A stretch of DNA of 64,000 nt from contig NZ_JVMD01000033.1 of assembly GCF_001056295.1 (NCBI RefSeq), positions 41,056 through 105,055 of the forward strand, given 5' to 3'. Below are positions 11,613-19,963 of this stretch, in pieces. Source of the DNA: Corynebacterium halotolerans (GTDB taxonomy: Bacteria; Actinomycetota; Actinomycetes; Mycobacteriales; Mycobacteriaceae). Each line of letters starts with the position of its first letter. The stretch's first letter is position 1. Below the pieces are notes generated by a model, which ran no database searches, was not told the origin of the DNA, and was given only the letters and a program-made list of their open reading frames with translations. The translations under genes and the position numbers were made by a program.

Positions 11613-12188
11613 ATGCGCACCCCCTCCGAACTCCTCGAAGCCGCGTCCGCCCTCGCCGCCGACGGCCGCCTGTGGGCCGCCGCGGATTCGCTCATGGCCG
11701 GATTCGCGGACCTCGGCGACGCCGCCGACGCCCCCGACGTCGATTCGCTGGGCCGCCCGATCCGCGGGTCCTCGCCGAAGTTGATGGACCGCGCCGCCGA
11801 TTACCTGGATCTGCTGGACAACATCGAGGCCGACGACCCCGACGCCATCGCCGCCGAGGTCGCGGCGGCCACTCCCCCGCGCCACATGCGCTGGGCGCAG
11901 TGGCATGCGCTGGGCGGTCAGGCGGAGATCCGCCGCGGCCACCCGGGCCGCGCCGTCGACCACCTCGAGTTGGCGGCGGGCTTGTTCGGGTCGGACGGCA
12001 TGGTAGCCCAGGAGGTCCCGTTGCTGGCGCAGATCGCCATGTGCCAGCTGGACTGCGACGATCTGCCGCGGGCCGAGGACGCACTGAACCGCGCGTTGGC
12101 CGCGCGGGCGCGCGATCCGGAGGCGGCGGGCAAGTTCGGGCCGCTTCTCGACGACGTCGCCGCCGAAATCGGCCGCCGCCTCCGTTAG
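11613..12188 (+). CDS. Small helical-repeat protein, probable third member of the cluster
   Basis: A 191-residue helical protein beginning MRTPSELLEAASALA. It has the same composition and spacing of A/L-rich helices as its two neighbours, for example HALGGQAEIRRGHPGRAVDHLELAAG and QIAMCQLDCDDLPRAEDALN (compare CCLDRDDLPGARRYA in the second gene). Direct homology is plausible but less clear. TAGGAT lies 8 nt before the ATG and GGGG is adjacent, so both leaderless and led translation are possible. It converges with nadC, leaving 21 nt between the stops. Confidence 0.72.
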   Translation: MRTPSELLEAASALAADGRLWAAADSLMAGFADLGDAADAPDVDSLGRPIRGSSPKLMDRAADYLDLLDNIEADDPDAIAAEVAAATPPRHMRWAQWHALGGQAEIRRGHPGRAVDHLELAAGLFGSDGMVAQEVPLLAQIAMCQLDCDDLPRAEDALNRALAARARDPEAAGKFGPLLDDVAAEIGRRLR

Positions 12189-12209
12189 GGGCGGGCCCAG
12201 CCGGTCCCC

Positions 12210-13052
12210 CTAGAAGTCCAGGCCCAGGTCCAGTACGCCGGACGAGTGCGTCAGCGCGCCGACGGCGAGGAAGTCGACGCCGCAGGAGGCGTACTCGCGG
12301 GCGACGTCGAGCGTCAGCCCGCCGGAGGACTCCAGCTGCGTGGCCGGCGACACCTGCGCGCGCCGCTGCACGGCGATCTGCGTCTGCCACACCTCGAAGT
12401 TGTCCAGCATGACCAGCTCGGGCTTCATCTCCAGCACCTGGTCGAGCTGGGTGAGGTCGTCGACCTCGATCTCGCACTTGAGCTCCGGGTAGGCGCGGCG
12501 CACGCGCTCCAGGGCGGGGACCACGCCGCCGGCGGCGGCGACGTGGTTGTCCTTGATCAGCGCCTCGTCGCCCAGACCATTGCGGTGATTGACGCCGCCG
12601 CCGCAGGTCACGGCGTACTTCTGCAGGTTGCGCAGGCCGGGGATGGTCTTGCGGGAATCACGGATGCGCGTGCCGGTGCCCTCGACGGCGTCGACCCAGC
12701 GGCGCGTGTGGCTGGCGATGCCCGAGGCGTGGGTGACGATGTTCAGCAGCGTCCGCTCGGCCGTGAGCAGCCCGCGCGTCGGCGCCTCGATTTCCGCCAC
12801 GACGGTGCCGGGCGACACGCGGCCGCCGTCCTCCACGAGGATCTCGACCTCGAATTCGTCGGCGATGACCTCCTCGAGCGTCCACCTGATCGCGTCGCCG
12901 GCGGCGATGACGCCGTCGACGCGGGAGACGACCTTCGCCCGCGACCGCTGCGCCGGACCGACGGTGGCCAGCGAGGTCACGTCGGGCCCGTAGCGCAGGT
13001 CCTCCTGCAGGGCGGTGCGGATGAGACCGCGGGTGATCTGTTCGTCCAGCAT
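12210..13052 (-). CDS. nadC: NadC, nicotinate-nucleotide pyrophosphorylase (carboxylating)
   Basis: A 280-residue type II phosphoribosyltransferase that converts quinolinate and PRPP to nicotinate mononucleotide. RDSRKTIPGLRNLQKYAV and CGGGVNHRNGLGDEALIKD contain the Arg/Lys/His residues that bind quinolinate and PRPP, and EIEVDDLTQ and LESSGGLTLD are also typical. The ATG at 13050-13052 follows GAGGAG. It lies 157 nt after nadB, in a GGT-rich spacer, on the same strand as nadA and nadB, so it probably completes de novo NAD synthesis from aspartate in one transcript. Confidence 0.97.
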   Translation of the reverse strand: MLDEQITRGLIRTALQEDLRYGPDVTSLATVGPAQRSRAKVVSRVDGVIAAGDAIRWTLEEVIADEFEVEILVEDGGRVSPGTVVAEIEAPTRGLLTAERTLLNIVTHASGIASHTRRWVDAVEGTGTRIRDSRKTIPGLRNLQKYAVTCGGGVNHRNGLGDEALIKDNHVAAAGGVVPALERVRRAYPELKCEIEVDDLTQLDQVLEMKPELVMLDNFEVWQTQIAVQRRAQVSPATQLESSGGLTLDVAREYASCGVDFLAVGALTHSSGVLDLGLDF

Positions 13053-13110
13053 GGGTGGCGCTCCTCGGGAAGGTCGGTCGTCGGTGTCTGTTGGGGGCGG
13101 GCGGGTTGTG

Positions 13111-13158
13111 GGTGGTCAGTCGGTGGTCGGGGTCATCGGTGTTGGGTCATCGGTGTTC
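13111..13158. repeat. Low-complexity GGT-rich spacer with short direct repeats between nadB and nadC
   Basis: The spacer is dominated by ggt/gtgg steps and contains two near-adjacent copies of ggtcatcggtgttg, 15 nt apart. It may result from slippage during replication. No coding or promoter signal is clear. Confidence 0.5.
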
Positions 13159-13209
13159 CGGCCAGGGCCGGCGCGGCTGGGCAGCCTCGGCTTTGCGACG
13201 TCGCCGGCG

Positions 13210-14790
13210 TCATTCGTCCAGCCGCGTGTGGCAGCCCAACGTCGCGGGACGGGCGGCGGCGGCCGCGACGATGGCCCGTGCCACGGCCACTTCGGCGGAT
13301 TCGGGCAGCGCAGCCAGTGTCTCGGCGGCCCGCGCCAGGGATTCGGCGGTGCGGGTCACCCCGGCGCCGTCGGTCATCGCCCGCTGCAGCCGATCCAGAT
13401 CGCGGGGCCACGGGCGCGGCCGATTGACGCGGCGGCGGATGTCGGCGGGGCGTGCGCCCAGCTCACCCGAATCGATGGCGGCCCGGGCGTTCTCAGCGAC
13501 GGCGCGGCCCACGACGAGACCCTCCAACAGCGAATTCGACGCCAGCCGGTTGGCGCCGTGCAGCCCGGTGCGCGCGCATTCCCCGGCCGCGTAGAGCCCC
13601 GGCACCCGGGTGCGGCCGGCGACGTCGGTGACGATGCCGCCGCAGGAATAGTGCACCGCCGGCGCCACCGGCAGAAGATCCTTCGCCGGATCCAATCCCG
13701 CGGTGGCCACGCCCGCGGTGACCGTCGGAAAGCGCTCGCGCACGCCGTCGATGTGCCGGGCGTCGAGGTAGACGCACTCCTCGCCGAGTTCGCGCAGGCG
13801 GGTGGCGATGGCGCGGGAGACGATGTCGCGCGGGGCCAGATCGCCGCGCGGGTCGACGCCGGCCGTGACGGACTCGCCGCGGGAATCGACCAGGCGGGCG
13901 CCTTCGCCGCGCACCGCCTCGGAGATCAGGGGGCGGCGGCCGCGGCGCTCGCGGTCGAACAGGACTGTCGGGTGGAACTGGATGAACTCCATGTCCGCCA
14001 GCTCCGCACCCGCGTCGAGCGCCAGGCACTGGCCCTGGCCGTGGGCGCCGTCGGGGGCAGTCGTCGCGCGGTACAGGTGACCGACGCCCCCGGTGGCGAT
14101 GAGCGTCGCCGCCGCCGTCACCGCGCCCAGGCCCCGGGGATCGCGGATGAGGGCGCCGTGGGCGCGGCCGCCGTCGACGATGATCTCCTCCGCCACGGCG
14201 TTCTGGAGCACGCGCACGCCGGCCGCCGATTCCTCCAGAGCCCGCTGGATCTCCGCGCCCGTCGCATCGCCGCCGGCGTGGATGATGCGCCGATGGCCGT
14301 GGCCGCCCTCGCGGGTGCGCGCGAGGCGCCCCGCATCGCGGGCATTGGTCTTGGGGTCGAACTCGGCGCCGAGGGAGATGAGCCATTCGACGGCCTCCGC
14401 CCCGGCGCCGATGATGGCGCGCACGGCGTCTTCGTCGCAGTGCCCCGCCCCCGCGTCGAGGGTGTCGGCGACGTGCGCCTCCACCGAATCGGGCCCGTCG
14501 GGGCCGCCCTCGCCACCCGGGCCCTCCGGCCCTTCCGGCGCATCGGCCAGGCCGACGACGGCCAGGCCGCCCTGGGCCAGGTTCGTCGCGGCACCGTCGA
14601 ACCGGAGCCTGCGGCGCGCGCCCTCCGACCAGTGGCCCTTGTCCACCAGCAGGACGTCGAGACCCAGCTCGCGACCGCGGCGAACCGCCGCCAAACCGGC
14701 GACGCCGCCGCCGATCACCAGCAGATCGCAATGGGCGGACCAGTCGAAACCGGCCGCCGGATCACGTCCCGGCGCGGAGCCCCCGGCCAC
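13210..14790 (-). CDS. nadB: NadB, L-aspartate oxidase
   Basis: A 526-residue flavoprotein that oxidises L-aspartate to iminoaspartate, the substrate of NadA. The N-terminal FAD dinucleotide fold is LLVIGGGVAGLAA. EFIQFHPTVL, GGVGHLYRAT, the HYSCGGIVTD substrate region and the C-terminal flavin segment GLHGANRLASNSLLEGLVVG are family hallmarks. The GTG at 14788-14790 is 3 nt after the nadA stop, so the genes are coupled. A short Gly/Pro-rich insertion (PEGPEGPGGEGG) follows the first flavin segment. The C-terminal helical domain appears slightly short. Confidence 0.96.
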   Translation of the reverse strand: MAGGSAPGRDPAAGFDWSAHCDLLVIGGGVAGLAAVRRGRELGLDVLLVDKGHWSEGARRRLRFDGAATNLAQGGLAVVGLADAPEGPEGPGGEGGPDGPDSVEAHVADTLDAGAGHCDEDAVRAIIGAGAEAVEWLISLGAEFDPKTNARDAGRLARTREGGHGHRRIIHAGGDATGAEIQRALEESAAGVRVLQNAVAEEIIVDGGRAHGALIRDPRGLGAVTAAATLIATGGVGHLYRATTAPDGAHGQGQCLALDAGAELADMEFIQFHPTVLFDRERRGRRPLISEAVRGEGARLVDSRGESVTAGVDPRGDLAPRDIVSRAIATRLRELGEECVYLDARHIDGVRERFPTVTAGVATAGLDPAKDLLPVAPAVHYSCGGIVTDVAGRTRVPGLYAAGECARTGLHGANRLASNSLLEGLVVGRAVAENARAAIDSGELGARPADIRRRVNRPRPWPRDLDRLQRAMTDGAGVTRTAESLARAAETLAALPESAEVAVARAIVAAAAARPATLGCHTRLDE

Positions 14791-14793
14791 GAC

Positions 14794-15882
14794 CTACTCG
14801 CCGCCGCCCGGGTTGCCGATGGCGATCATGCGCTCGACCGAGGCGCGCGCCTGCTCGGCGATGTCGTCGGGCACGGTGACCTCGTCGGCGCCCTCGGCGA
14901 GGCAGCGCAGCAGGGCCGCCGGGGTGATCATCTTCATGTACGCGCAGGAGGCGCGGTCGTTGATGGCCTCGAACTCCACGTCCGGGGCGGCCTTGCGCAG
15001 CTGGTGCAGCATGCCGACCTCGGTGGCGACCAGGACCTTGCGGTCCGTGCGGCTCTCCGCCCGCTGGCCCTCTCGCTGGGCGGCGGCCAGCATCTCGCCG
15101 GTGGAGAACATGTGCACGCGCTCGGGCTCGATGGCGCCCTCGCCGGCGAGGTAGATCGCCGAGTTCGCGCACCCGCACTCCGGGTGGATGTACAGCTCGG
15201 CGTCCGGGTTCTCCTCCGCGCGGCGCGCCAGCTCCTCGCCGTTGATGTTGGCGTGGACATGGCACTCGCCGGCCCAGATGCGGATGTTGTCGCGGCCGGT
15301 CTCGCGCTTGACGTGGGCGCCGAGGAACTGATCCGGGTTGAACAGGATCTCCTTGTCCTCCGGCAGCGAGCGGATGACGTCGACGGCGTTGGACGACGTG
15401 CAGCACACGTCCGTCTCGCCCTTGACGTCCGCGGTGGTGTTGACGTAGCTGACCACCAGGGCACCCGGGTGCTCGGCCTTCCACTCGCGCAGCTCCTCCG
15501 CGGTGATGGAATCGGCGAGGGAGCAGCCTGCGCGCTCGTCCGGGATGAGCACGGTCTTTTCGGGGCTGAGGATCTTCGCGGTCTCCGCCATGAAGTGGAC
15601 GCCGCAGAACACGATGACGTCCGCCTCGGTTTCGGCGGCCACGCGCGACAGGCCGAGCGAATCGCCGACGTAATCGGCGATGTCCTGGATTTCGGGCAGC
15701 TGGTAGTTGTGCGCCAGGATCACGGCGTTGCGCGCCTTGGCCAGGCGGCGGACCTCGTCGGCCCATTCCGGCGTGGCCTCGACGCCGTGGTAGCCGTCCT
15801 CCCCGTCTGCGACGGACGCCGCCAACGCGGACTCGAGGGGCTGGAGAGTGGCGCTGTCCTGCGCCGGCGCGGGGGTGGTCAC
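14794..15882 (-). CDS. nadA: NadA, quinolinate synthase
   Basis: A 362-residue [4Fe-4S] enzyme that condenses iminoaspartate with dihydroxyacetone phosphate to quinolinate. The three cluster cysteines are visible in [27 protein letters not shown] and [31 protein letters not shown] is the standard NadA N-terminal segment. The start is the GTG at 15880-15882 ([10 protein letters not shown]), because AAGGAG lies 5 nt upstream. The frame stays open another 58 codons, but those encode an unlikely Arg-rich stretch. It is the first gene of nadA-nadB-nadC; no adjacent NAD-repressor gene is seen. Confidence 0.97.
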   Translation of the reverse strand: MTTPAPAQDSATLQPLESALAASVADGEDGYHGVEATPEWADEVRRLAKARNAVILAHNYQLPEIQDIADYVGDSLGLSRVAAETEADVIVFCGVHFMAETAKILSPEKTVLIPDERAGCSLADSITAEELREWKAEHPGALVVSYVNTTADVKGETDVCCTSSNAVDVIRSLPEDKEILFNPDQFLGAHVKRETGRDNIRIWAGECHVHANINGEELARRAEENPDAELYIHPECGCANSAIYLAGEGAIEPERVHMFSTGEMLAAAQREGQRAESRTDRKVLVATEVGMLHQLRKAAPDVEFEAINDRASCAYMKMITPAALLRCLAEGADEVTVPDDIAEQARASVERMIAIGNPGGGE

Positions 15883-15922
15883 ATGGGCTCCTTGGCTGGG
15901 GAGGATCTTCTTGCAGCCGATA

Positions 15923-16615
15923 TTAGCCCGTGGGCCGGACCGTCCCCGCATCGCCGTCGGGGCCGCTCTCGCCGGGCCCCGGCTGCCCGGTCCGCCGCTC
16001 GGCCGACTGCCCGGCAGCCTGCTCGCCTGGCGTCGCCTCGCCGGGCTCCGTCCCACCGGGCTCCGGCTGCTCGGCCGGCCCGTCGCCCGGTTCCGCGCCC
16101 GGCGCCAGGAAGAGGAGGCACCAATAGGCCAGCATCGCCGCGAACGGCGCGACCAGCAGCGCCACCGGCACGTCGAAGGCCGGCAGGACGTCCAGCGACG
16201 TCCCGGGCGCGACCCCGTCGAGGTCGGGTTGGCGCACGCCGGCGATCATGTTCCCCGCGACCAACTGCACGGCGGACATGGCCAGCGCCGCCACTCCGGA
16301 CCACGCCTCCATGGCGAGCCCGCGGGCCGTCGGAAAGCGGCGGTGCGCGAACGAGCCCAGGGCCAGGCCGAGCACCAGCGCGATGCCCACGAACCACAGC
16401 AGAGCCGAGAACGTGGCGTCGACACCGTCCTGCGCCACGACGAGCCGGCCATCGTCCAGGAACGTCACCTTCTGCATCGGGCGGGCCATGGCCCACGTGA
16501 TGCCGCCGAGGACGCCGCCGGCCAGGCCCGCCAGCAGCACCGCGGACGCGTCGCCGATGAAACGGGGCGGGCGGCGCGTGTGCGGCACTGCCGCCGCCGG
16601 GGAGTTGGAATCCAT
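15923..16615 (-). CDS. DUF2567-like four-helix membrane protein (Rv1591-type position)
   Basis: A 230-residue protein with four hydrophobic segments (around residues 24-42, 70-90, 103-125 and 148-172) and a cytoplasmic C-terminal tail of about 55 residues rich in Gly, Pro, Glu and Ser. Function unknown. In M. tuberculosis the gene next to bioB and bsaP, upstream of nadABC, encodes a membrane protein of this kind (DUF2567); here the same neighbours are present, which is the main basis for the call. TAGATT ends 7 nt before the ATG with no Shine-Dalgarno, so the mRNA is probably leaderless. It is 41 nt upstream of nadA and may be cotranscribed with it. Confidence 0.75.
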   Translation of the reverse strand: MDSNSPAAAVPHTRRPPRFIGDASAVLLAGLAGGVLGGITWAMARPMQKVTFLDDGRLVVAQDGVDATFSALLWFVGIALVLGLALGSFAHRRFPTARGLAMEAWSGVAALAMSAVQLVAGNMIAGVRQPDLDGVAPGTSLDVLPAFDVPVALLVAPFAAMLAYWCLLFLAPGAEPGDGPAEQPEPGGTEPGEATPGEQAAGQSAERRTGQPGPGESGPDGDAGTVRPTG

Positions 16616-16674
16616 GGGGGCGAATCTACCCGCCGCCGCGGATCGGCTCGGGGCGGCGTGGCGGCGCCCCCGCC

Positions 16675-16687
16675 CGAACAGTGTTCA
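16675..16687. promoter_or_regulatory. bioF: Candidate BioQ operator upstream of bioF
   Basis: CGAACAGTGTTCA is a 5-3-5 inverted repeat; its reverse reads TGAAC-ACT-GTTCG, matching the two sites between bioB and bioQ and the published C. glutamicum BioQ consensus TGAAC-N3-GTTAC. It lies 10 nt upstream of the TATCGT -10 box of bioF, so bound repressor would block RNA polymerase. Confidence 0.75.
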
Positions 16688-16709
16688 AATCATGGATTAT
16701 CGTGGGCCC

Positions 16710-17861
16710 ATGACGGATGAACGCACCAGCCGGTCCCACCTGGCGGACCTGGCGGAACTCACGCGCGGGCGCATCGAAGCGGGACTGCACCGCACGCTCG
16801 CGCCGCGCCCGCCCGGGCCACCGGAACTCCTGGATCTCGCCTCGAACGACTACCTGGGCATGCACGACCACCCGGAGGTCATCGCCGCCGCGTCGGCGGC
16901 ACTGCGCGATTACGGGCTGGGGTCCACGGGATCTCGCCTGGTCACCGGAGCGACGCAGGTGCACGATGAGTTAGAGGACGCACTCGCCGATTTCATGGGA
17001 TTCGGGTGCGCGCTGACGGCGTCGTCGGGGTACATGGCCAACCTCGCGGCGGTGACCGCGCTGGCGGGGCGCGGCGACCTGGTCGTCTCCGACGGCGGCT
17101 CCCACGCCTCGCTGATCGATGCGTGCCGGCTGTCGCGGGCGCGCGTCGCGGTCACCCCGCTCGGCGACGTCGCCGCGATCGAGGAGGCCCTGGCGACGCG
17201 GACGGAAAAGCGCGCGCTGGTGATCTCCGACGCCGTGTACTCCACCTCCGGCGACATCGCGGACGTCCGCGCGCTCCACGACGTCTGTCGCGAACACGGC
17301 GCCGCGCTGCTCGTCGACGAGGCGCACGGGTTGGGCGTCGTGGGCCCCGGCGGCCGCGGCGCGGTGGCGGCGGCGGGATTGGCGGGCGCACCGGATCTGG
17401 TGGTCACGGTGACTCTGTCGAAGTCGCTGGGCGCCCAGGGCGGCGCGATCCTCGGCCCGCCGGAGCTGCGCGATCACCTCATCGATTCCGCGCGCCCCAT
17501 CATCTTCGACACCGCCCTCGCGCCGCCGGCTGCGGCCGGAGCGCTGACGGCGCTGCGGTTGCTTAGCGACGACCCGTCGCTTCCCGACGCCGTCCTGCGC
17601 AATGCACGACTCATGGCCGGGGCGTGGGGCGTGGACGCTCCCCCATCCGCGGTCGTGCCGGTGATTCTCGGGGACCCCGTCCGAGCCGTCGCGGCGCGCG
17701 ACAATCTGCGCGCACGCGGCGTACTCGTCGGGGTGTTCCGCCCGCCGAGCGTGCCGCCGGGAGGTTCGCGCCTGCGCATCACGGCGCGCGCGAACCTCAC
17801 CGCGGCGGAATTGGGGCGCGCCGCACCCCGCGACGGCGACGTGCCGCCGCCCACCCCCTAG
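16710..17861 (+). CDS. bioF: BioF, 8-amino-7-oxononanoate synthase
   Basis: A 383-residue fold-type I PLP enzyme that condenses pimeloyl-ACP/CoA with L-alanine, the first dedicated step of biotin synthesis. LLDLASNDYLGMH, GSTGSRLVTGATQVHDELE, SGYMANLA, VDEAHGLGVVGPGG and the PLP lysine region TVTLSKSLGAQGG are diagnostic. The C-terminus SRLRITARANLTAAELGR is typical but followed by only a short tail. The ATG at 16710 follows TATCGT by 6 nt with no ribosome-binding site, so it is probably leaderless, and a BioQ-type operator sits just upstream. bioA and bioD are not in this window. Confidence 0.95.
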   Translation: MTDERTSRSHLADLAELTRGRIEAGLHRTLAPRPPGPPELLDLASNDYLGMHDHPEVIAAASAALRDYGLGSTGSRLVTGATQVHDELEDALADFMGFGCALTASSGYMANLAAVTALAGRGDLVVSDGGSHASLIDACRLSRARVAVTPLGDVAAIEEALATRTEKRALVISDAVYSTSGDIADVRALHDVCREHGAALLVDEAHGLGVVGPGGRGAVAAAGLAGAPDLVVTVTLSKSLGAQGGAILGPPELRDHLIDSARPIIFDTALAPPAAAGALTALRLLSDDPSLPDAVLRNARLMAGAWGVDAPPSAVVPVILGDPVRAVAARDNLRARGVLVGVFRPPSVPPGGSRLRITARANLTAAELGRAAPRDGDVPPPTP

Positions 17862-17891
17862 CGGATTCCCGCGCGGCGGGCCCGCAGTCGA

Positions 17892-18191
17892 TCAGTGCTC
17901 GTCGTAATGGTCCCCATGGGCGGCATGACGGTGGCCGTCATGGATGTAGTCGACGTGATCGCCGTGGGGCACGGCGACGTGCCCGCAATCGGGTCCGTGG
18001 ACGTGGTCGCCGTGGTCCTCCGCCCGGACGTGGCCTTCCGGCTCGCACTCGACCCACTGGCCGTCGACCTTCCGGTGGATGTGGCCGTCGTGGGCGTAAT
18101 CGACGTGGTCGCCGTGCTTGAACGAGACGTGGCCGCAGCCTTCGCCGTGTTCGTGATCGTGATTCTCGTGGACGTGCTTCTCGGTGGTCAT
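17892..18191 (-). CDS. His-rich, two-repeat putative metal-binding protein
   Basis: A 99-residue soluble protein with about one quarter histidine. It contains two copies of a CGHV...HGDHVDY.HDGH module (beginning near residues 19 and 70), separated by KVDGQWVECEPEGHVRAEDH. The Cys/His/Asp pattern suggests zinc or nickel binding; similar corynebacterial proteins are often annotated loosely as zinc transporter proteins, although this one has no membrane segment. The ATG at 18189-18191 is preceded by GGAAGG about 6 nt upstream. I see no AT-rich Zur-type box upstream. It converges with bioF 30 nt away and lies downstream of bsaP. Confidence 0.78.
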   Translation of the reverse strand: MTTEKHVHENHDHEHGEGCGHVSFKHGDHVDYAHDGHIHRKVDGQWVECEPEGHVRAEDHGDHVHGPDCGHVAVPHGDHVDYIHDGHRHAAHGDHYDEH

Positions 18192-18392
18192 CGCTCGCCT
18201 TCCCGTTGTCCGTCCCCGGGCCGGGACGACCCGGAGGAACGGCCCGGCTGCACTCCACGAACAACCGGGCCATGCACCTCCAGGGTACGCCGTTCCCCCG
18301 AACGGCGGGCGGGCCGCCAAACGGCGCGGGCCGGAGAGGGGCGCAGTCCGAAGTGCGGACAACGACCCGGCGGCAGACGTGCGTGCCGCGCC

Positions 18393-18464
18393 GGTCAGTG
18401 GCGCTCGAGCATCGCCCGTCAGCGGCGCTCGAGCATCACCGGTCAGCGGCGCTCGAGCATCGCC
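18393..18464. repeat. Three 24-bp tandem repeats over and beyond the bsaP stop codon
   Basis: Copies at 18393-18416, 18417-18440 and 18441-18464 differ at only a few positions and share the core ggcgctcgagcatc. The bsaP stop (18443-18445) lies in the third copy, nearest the gene; the other two lie downstream. In coding orientation each copy reads the last codons LERR and TGA again in the same frame. Confidence 0.95.
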
Positions 18465-18781
18465 GAGTCGACGTCCCCGTGGCGGGAGCACGTGGCGTCC
18501 CACCCGTCGGGGCGGACCTGGACCACCATGCGCCTGCCGCAGATCTGGCAATAGCGCGGCGCCTCGAGTCCGGCGCGAGCGGACACGGACCGCTCGCGGA
18601 ACTCCCCCTCGGCGAGGTTCGCGCCGGTGAACGGGTCGTAGACCGGGTCGTCGCCGAGCAGGATGGCGCGCAGCAGCGTGCCCTGCCCCTCCCCCGGCTT
18701 GGTGGCCCGCACGGTGGGGCGGCGGCCCCACGGCGAGCGCTTGCCGCCGCGTTCGGCGGCCTGTTCCCGGATGGTCGCCAT
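18443..18781 (-). CDS. bsaP: BsaP-like biotin synthase auxiliary protein
   Basis: A 112-residue protein whose C-terminal half holds CQICGRRM...ATCSRHGD, a small Cys/His cluster-binding motif, preceded by the conserved [21 protein letters not shown] segment. The same family lies immediately after bioB in mycobacteria (Rv1590) and has been described as an iron-sulfur protein that supports BioB, presumably by renewing its sacrificial cluster. The ATG at 18779-18781 is 3 nt after the bioB stop, a tight two-gene operon. Its last codons are part of the 24-bp tandem repeat. Identification rests on motif and position. Confidence 0.85.
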   Translation of the reverse strand: MATIREQAAERGGKRSPWGRRPTVRATKPGEGQGTLLRAILLGDDPVYDPFTGANLAEGEFRERSVSARAGLEAPRYCQICGRRMVVQVRPDGWDATCSRHGDVDSAMLERR

Positions 18782-18784
18782 GCG

Positions 18785-19795
18785 CTAGACCGTCGCGTTG
18801 AGGGCCTTGATGGGCAGGCGGATCTTGCCCAGCATGTCCAGGTCCTGCTCGGCCGGGCGGCCCAGGGTGGTCAGGTAGTTGCCCACGATGACGGCGTTGA
18901 TGCCGCCGAGCAGGCCCTGCTCGGCACCCAGGTCGCCGAGGGTCAGCTCGCGGCCGCCGGCGAAGCGCAGGATGGTCTTCGGCAGCGCCAGGCGGAAGGC
19001 GCCGATGGCGCGCAGGGCGTCCTTGGCGGGCAGCGGCTCGCGGCCCTCGAACGGGGTGCCGGGACGGGGGTCCAGGAAGTTCATGGGCACCTCGGTCGGG
19101 TTGAGCGCGGCGAGGTCCTGCGCGAACTCGGCGCGCTGCTCCAGCGTCTCGCCCATGCCCAGGATGCCGCCGCAGCAGACCTCCATGCCGGCCTCGGCGA
19201 CCATGCGGAGGGTCTCGGCGCGGTCCTCCCAGGAGTGGGTGGTCACGACGTTCGGGAAGTGCGACCGGGCGGTCTCCAGGTTGTGGTTGTAACGGTGCAC
19301 GCCGGCCTTGGCCAGGCGGTCGACCTGATCCTGGGTGAGAATGCCCACCGAGGCGGCGACGTTGATGTCGACCTCTTCCTGAATGGCCTGGACGGCCTGC
19401 TCCAGCTGGGACAGGAGGTTCTCGTCCGGGCCCTTGACGGCGGCGACGATGCAGAACTCGGTGGCGCCGGTCTTCTGGGTCTGCTTGGCGGCGTCGACCA
19501 GGGCCGGGATGTCCAGCCAGGCGTTGCGCACCGGGGACTGGAACAGGCCGGACTGCGAGCAGAAGTGGCAGTCCTCGGGGCAGCCGCCGGTCTTCAGCGA
19601 GATGATGCCCTCGACCTCGACCTCTTCGCCGCACCACTTCAGCCGCACCTCGTGCGCGAGGGCGAGCAGCTCGTCGATCTTGTCGTCGTCGAGCTGGAGC
19701 ACGGCCAGGGTCTCGGCGTGATCGAGGCCTTCCCCTCGGCCGAGCACCTTCTCGCGGGCGATATCGAGGACGTCGGCGGGCGAAACGGCGGTCAT
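18785..19795 (-). CDS. bioB: BioB, biotin synthase
   Basis: A 336-residue radical-SAM enzyme that inserts sulfur into dethiobiotin. The SAM-cluster motif [11 protein letters not shown] (CxxxCxxC) is present, with the second-cluster ligands in [20 protein letters not shown] and the Arg of LRFAGGREL. The start [11 protein letters not shown] at 19793-19795 has AGGAG 5 nt upstream; the frame is open further back but enters the promoter and the divergent bioQ gene. It is transcribed away from bioQ from a promoter covered by BioQ-type operators and is followed after 3 nt by bsaP. Confidence 0.97.
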   Translation of the reverse strand: MTAVSPADVLDIAREKVLGRGEGLDHAETLAVLQLDDDKIDELLALAHEVRLKWCGEEVEVEGIISLKTGGCPEDCHFCSQSGLFQSPVRNAWLDIPALVDAAKQTQKTGATEFCIVAAVKGPDENLLSQLEQAVQAIQEEVDINVAASVGILTQDQVDRLAKAGVHRYNHNLETARSHFPNVVTTHSWEDRAETLRMVAEAGMEVCCGGILGMGETLEQRAEFAQDLAALNPTEVPMNFLDPRPGTPFEGREPLPAKDALRAIGAFRLALPKTILRFAGGRELTLGDLGAEQGLLGGINAVIVGNYLTTLGRPAEQDLDMLGKIRLPIKALNATV

Positions 19796-19865
19796 GGGTT
19801 CTCCTGGCTGGTCGACTGGTTCGGCCGTGCCTGGCACCGCCGAAAAGAAAACTCGAACACCGTCT

Positions 19866-19878
19866 TGAACGATGTTCG
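19866..19878. promoter_or_regulatory. bioQ: Candidate BioQ operator 1 (over the bioQ -35)
   Basis: TGAACGATGTTCG, a 5-3-5 inverted repeat of the BioQ type. Its left half overlaps TTGAAC (19865-19870), which is 18 bp from TACCTT (19889-19894) and so forms the likely plus-strand promoter of bioQ. A degenerate half-site (CGAAC) lies at 19854. Confidence 0.8.
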
Positions 19879-19884
19879 GCAACG

Positions 19885-19914
19885 AATGTACCTTGCGCCA
19901 CGAACGGCGTTCAA
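19885..19914. promoter_or_regulatory. bioB: bioB promoter with candidate BioQ operator 2
   Basis: CGAACGGCGTTCA (19901-19913) is the second BioQ-type operator. On the minus strand its TTGAAC (19909-19914) is 18 bp from TACATT (19885-19890), a good bioB promoter. The two divergent -10 boxes overlap, and each -35 sits within an operator, so one repressor would control both directions. Confidence 0.8.
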
Positions 19915-19963
19915 CACGGCTCGCCGGGCCTCCCACCCCCTGCTTTCCGATAACGTGGGTCCC

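Noticed and set aside
13015..16500. An 1161-codon plus-strand open frame across nadC, nadB and nadA
   Set aside because: Shadow of three well-supported minus-strand enzymes; the product has no domain pattern.
18393..18464. Possible CRISPR array
   Set aside because: The repeats are directly adjacent without spacers and there are no cas genes; the same holds for the glgX repeat array.
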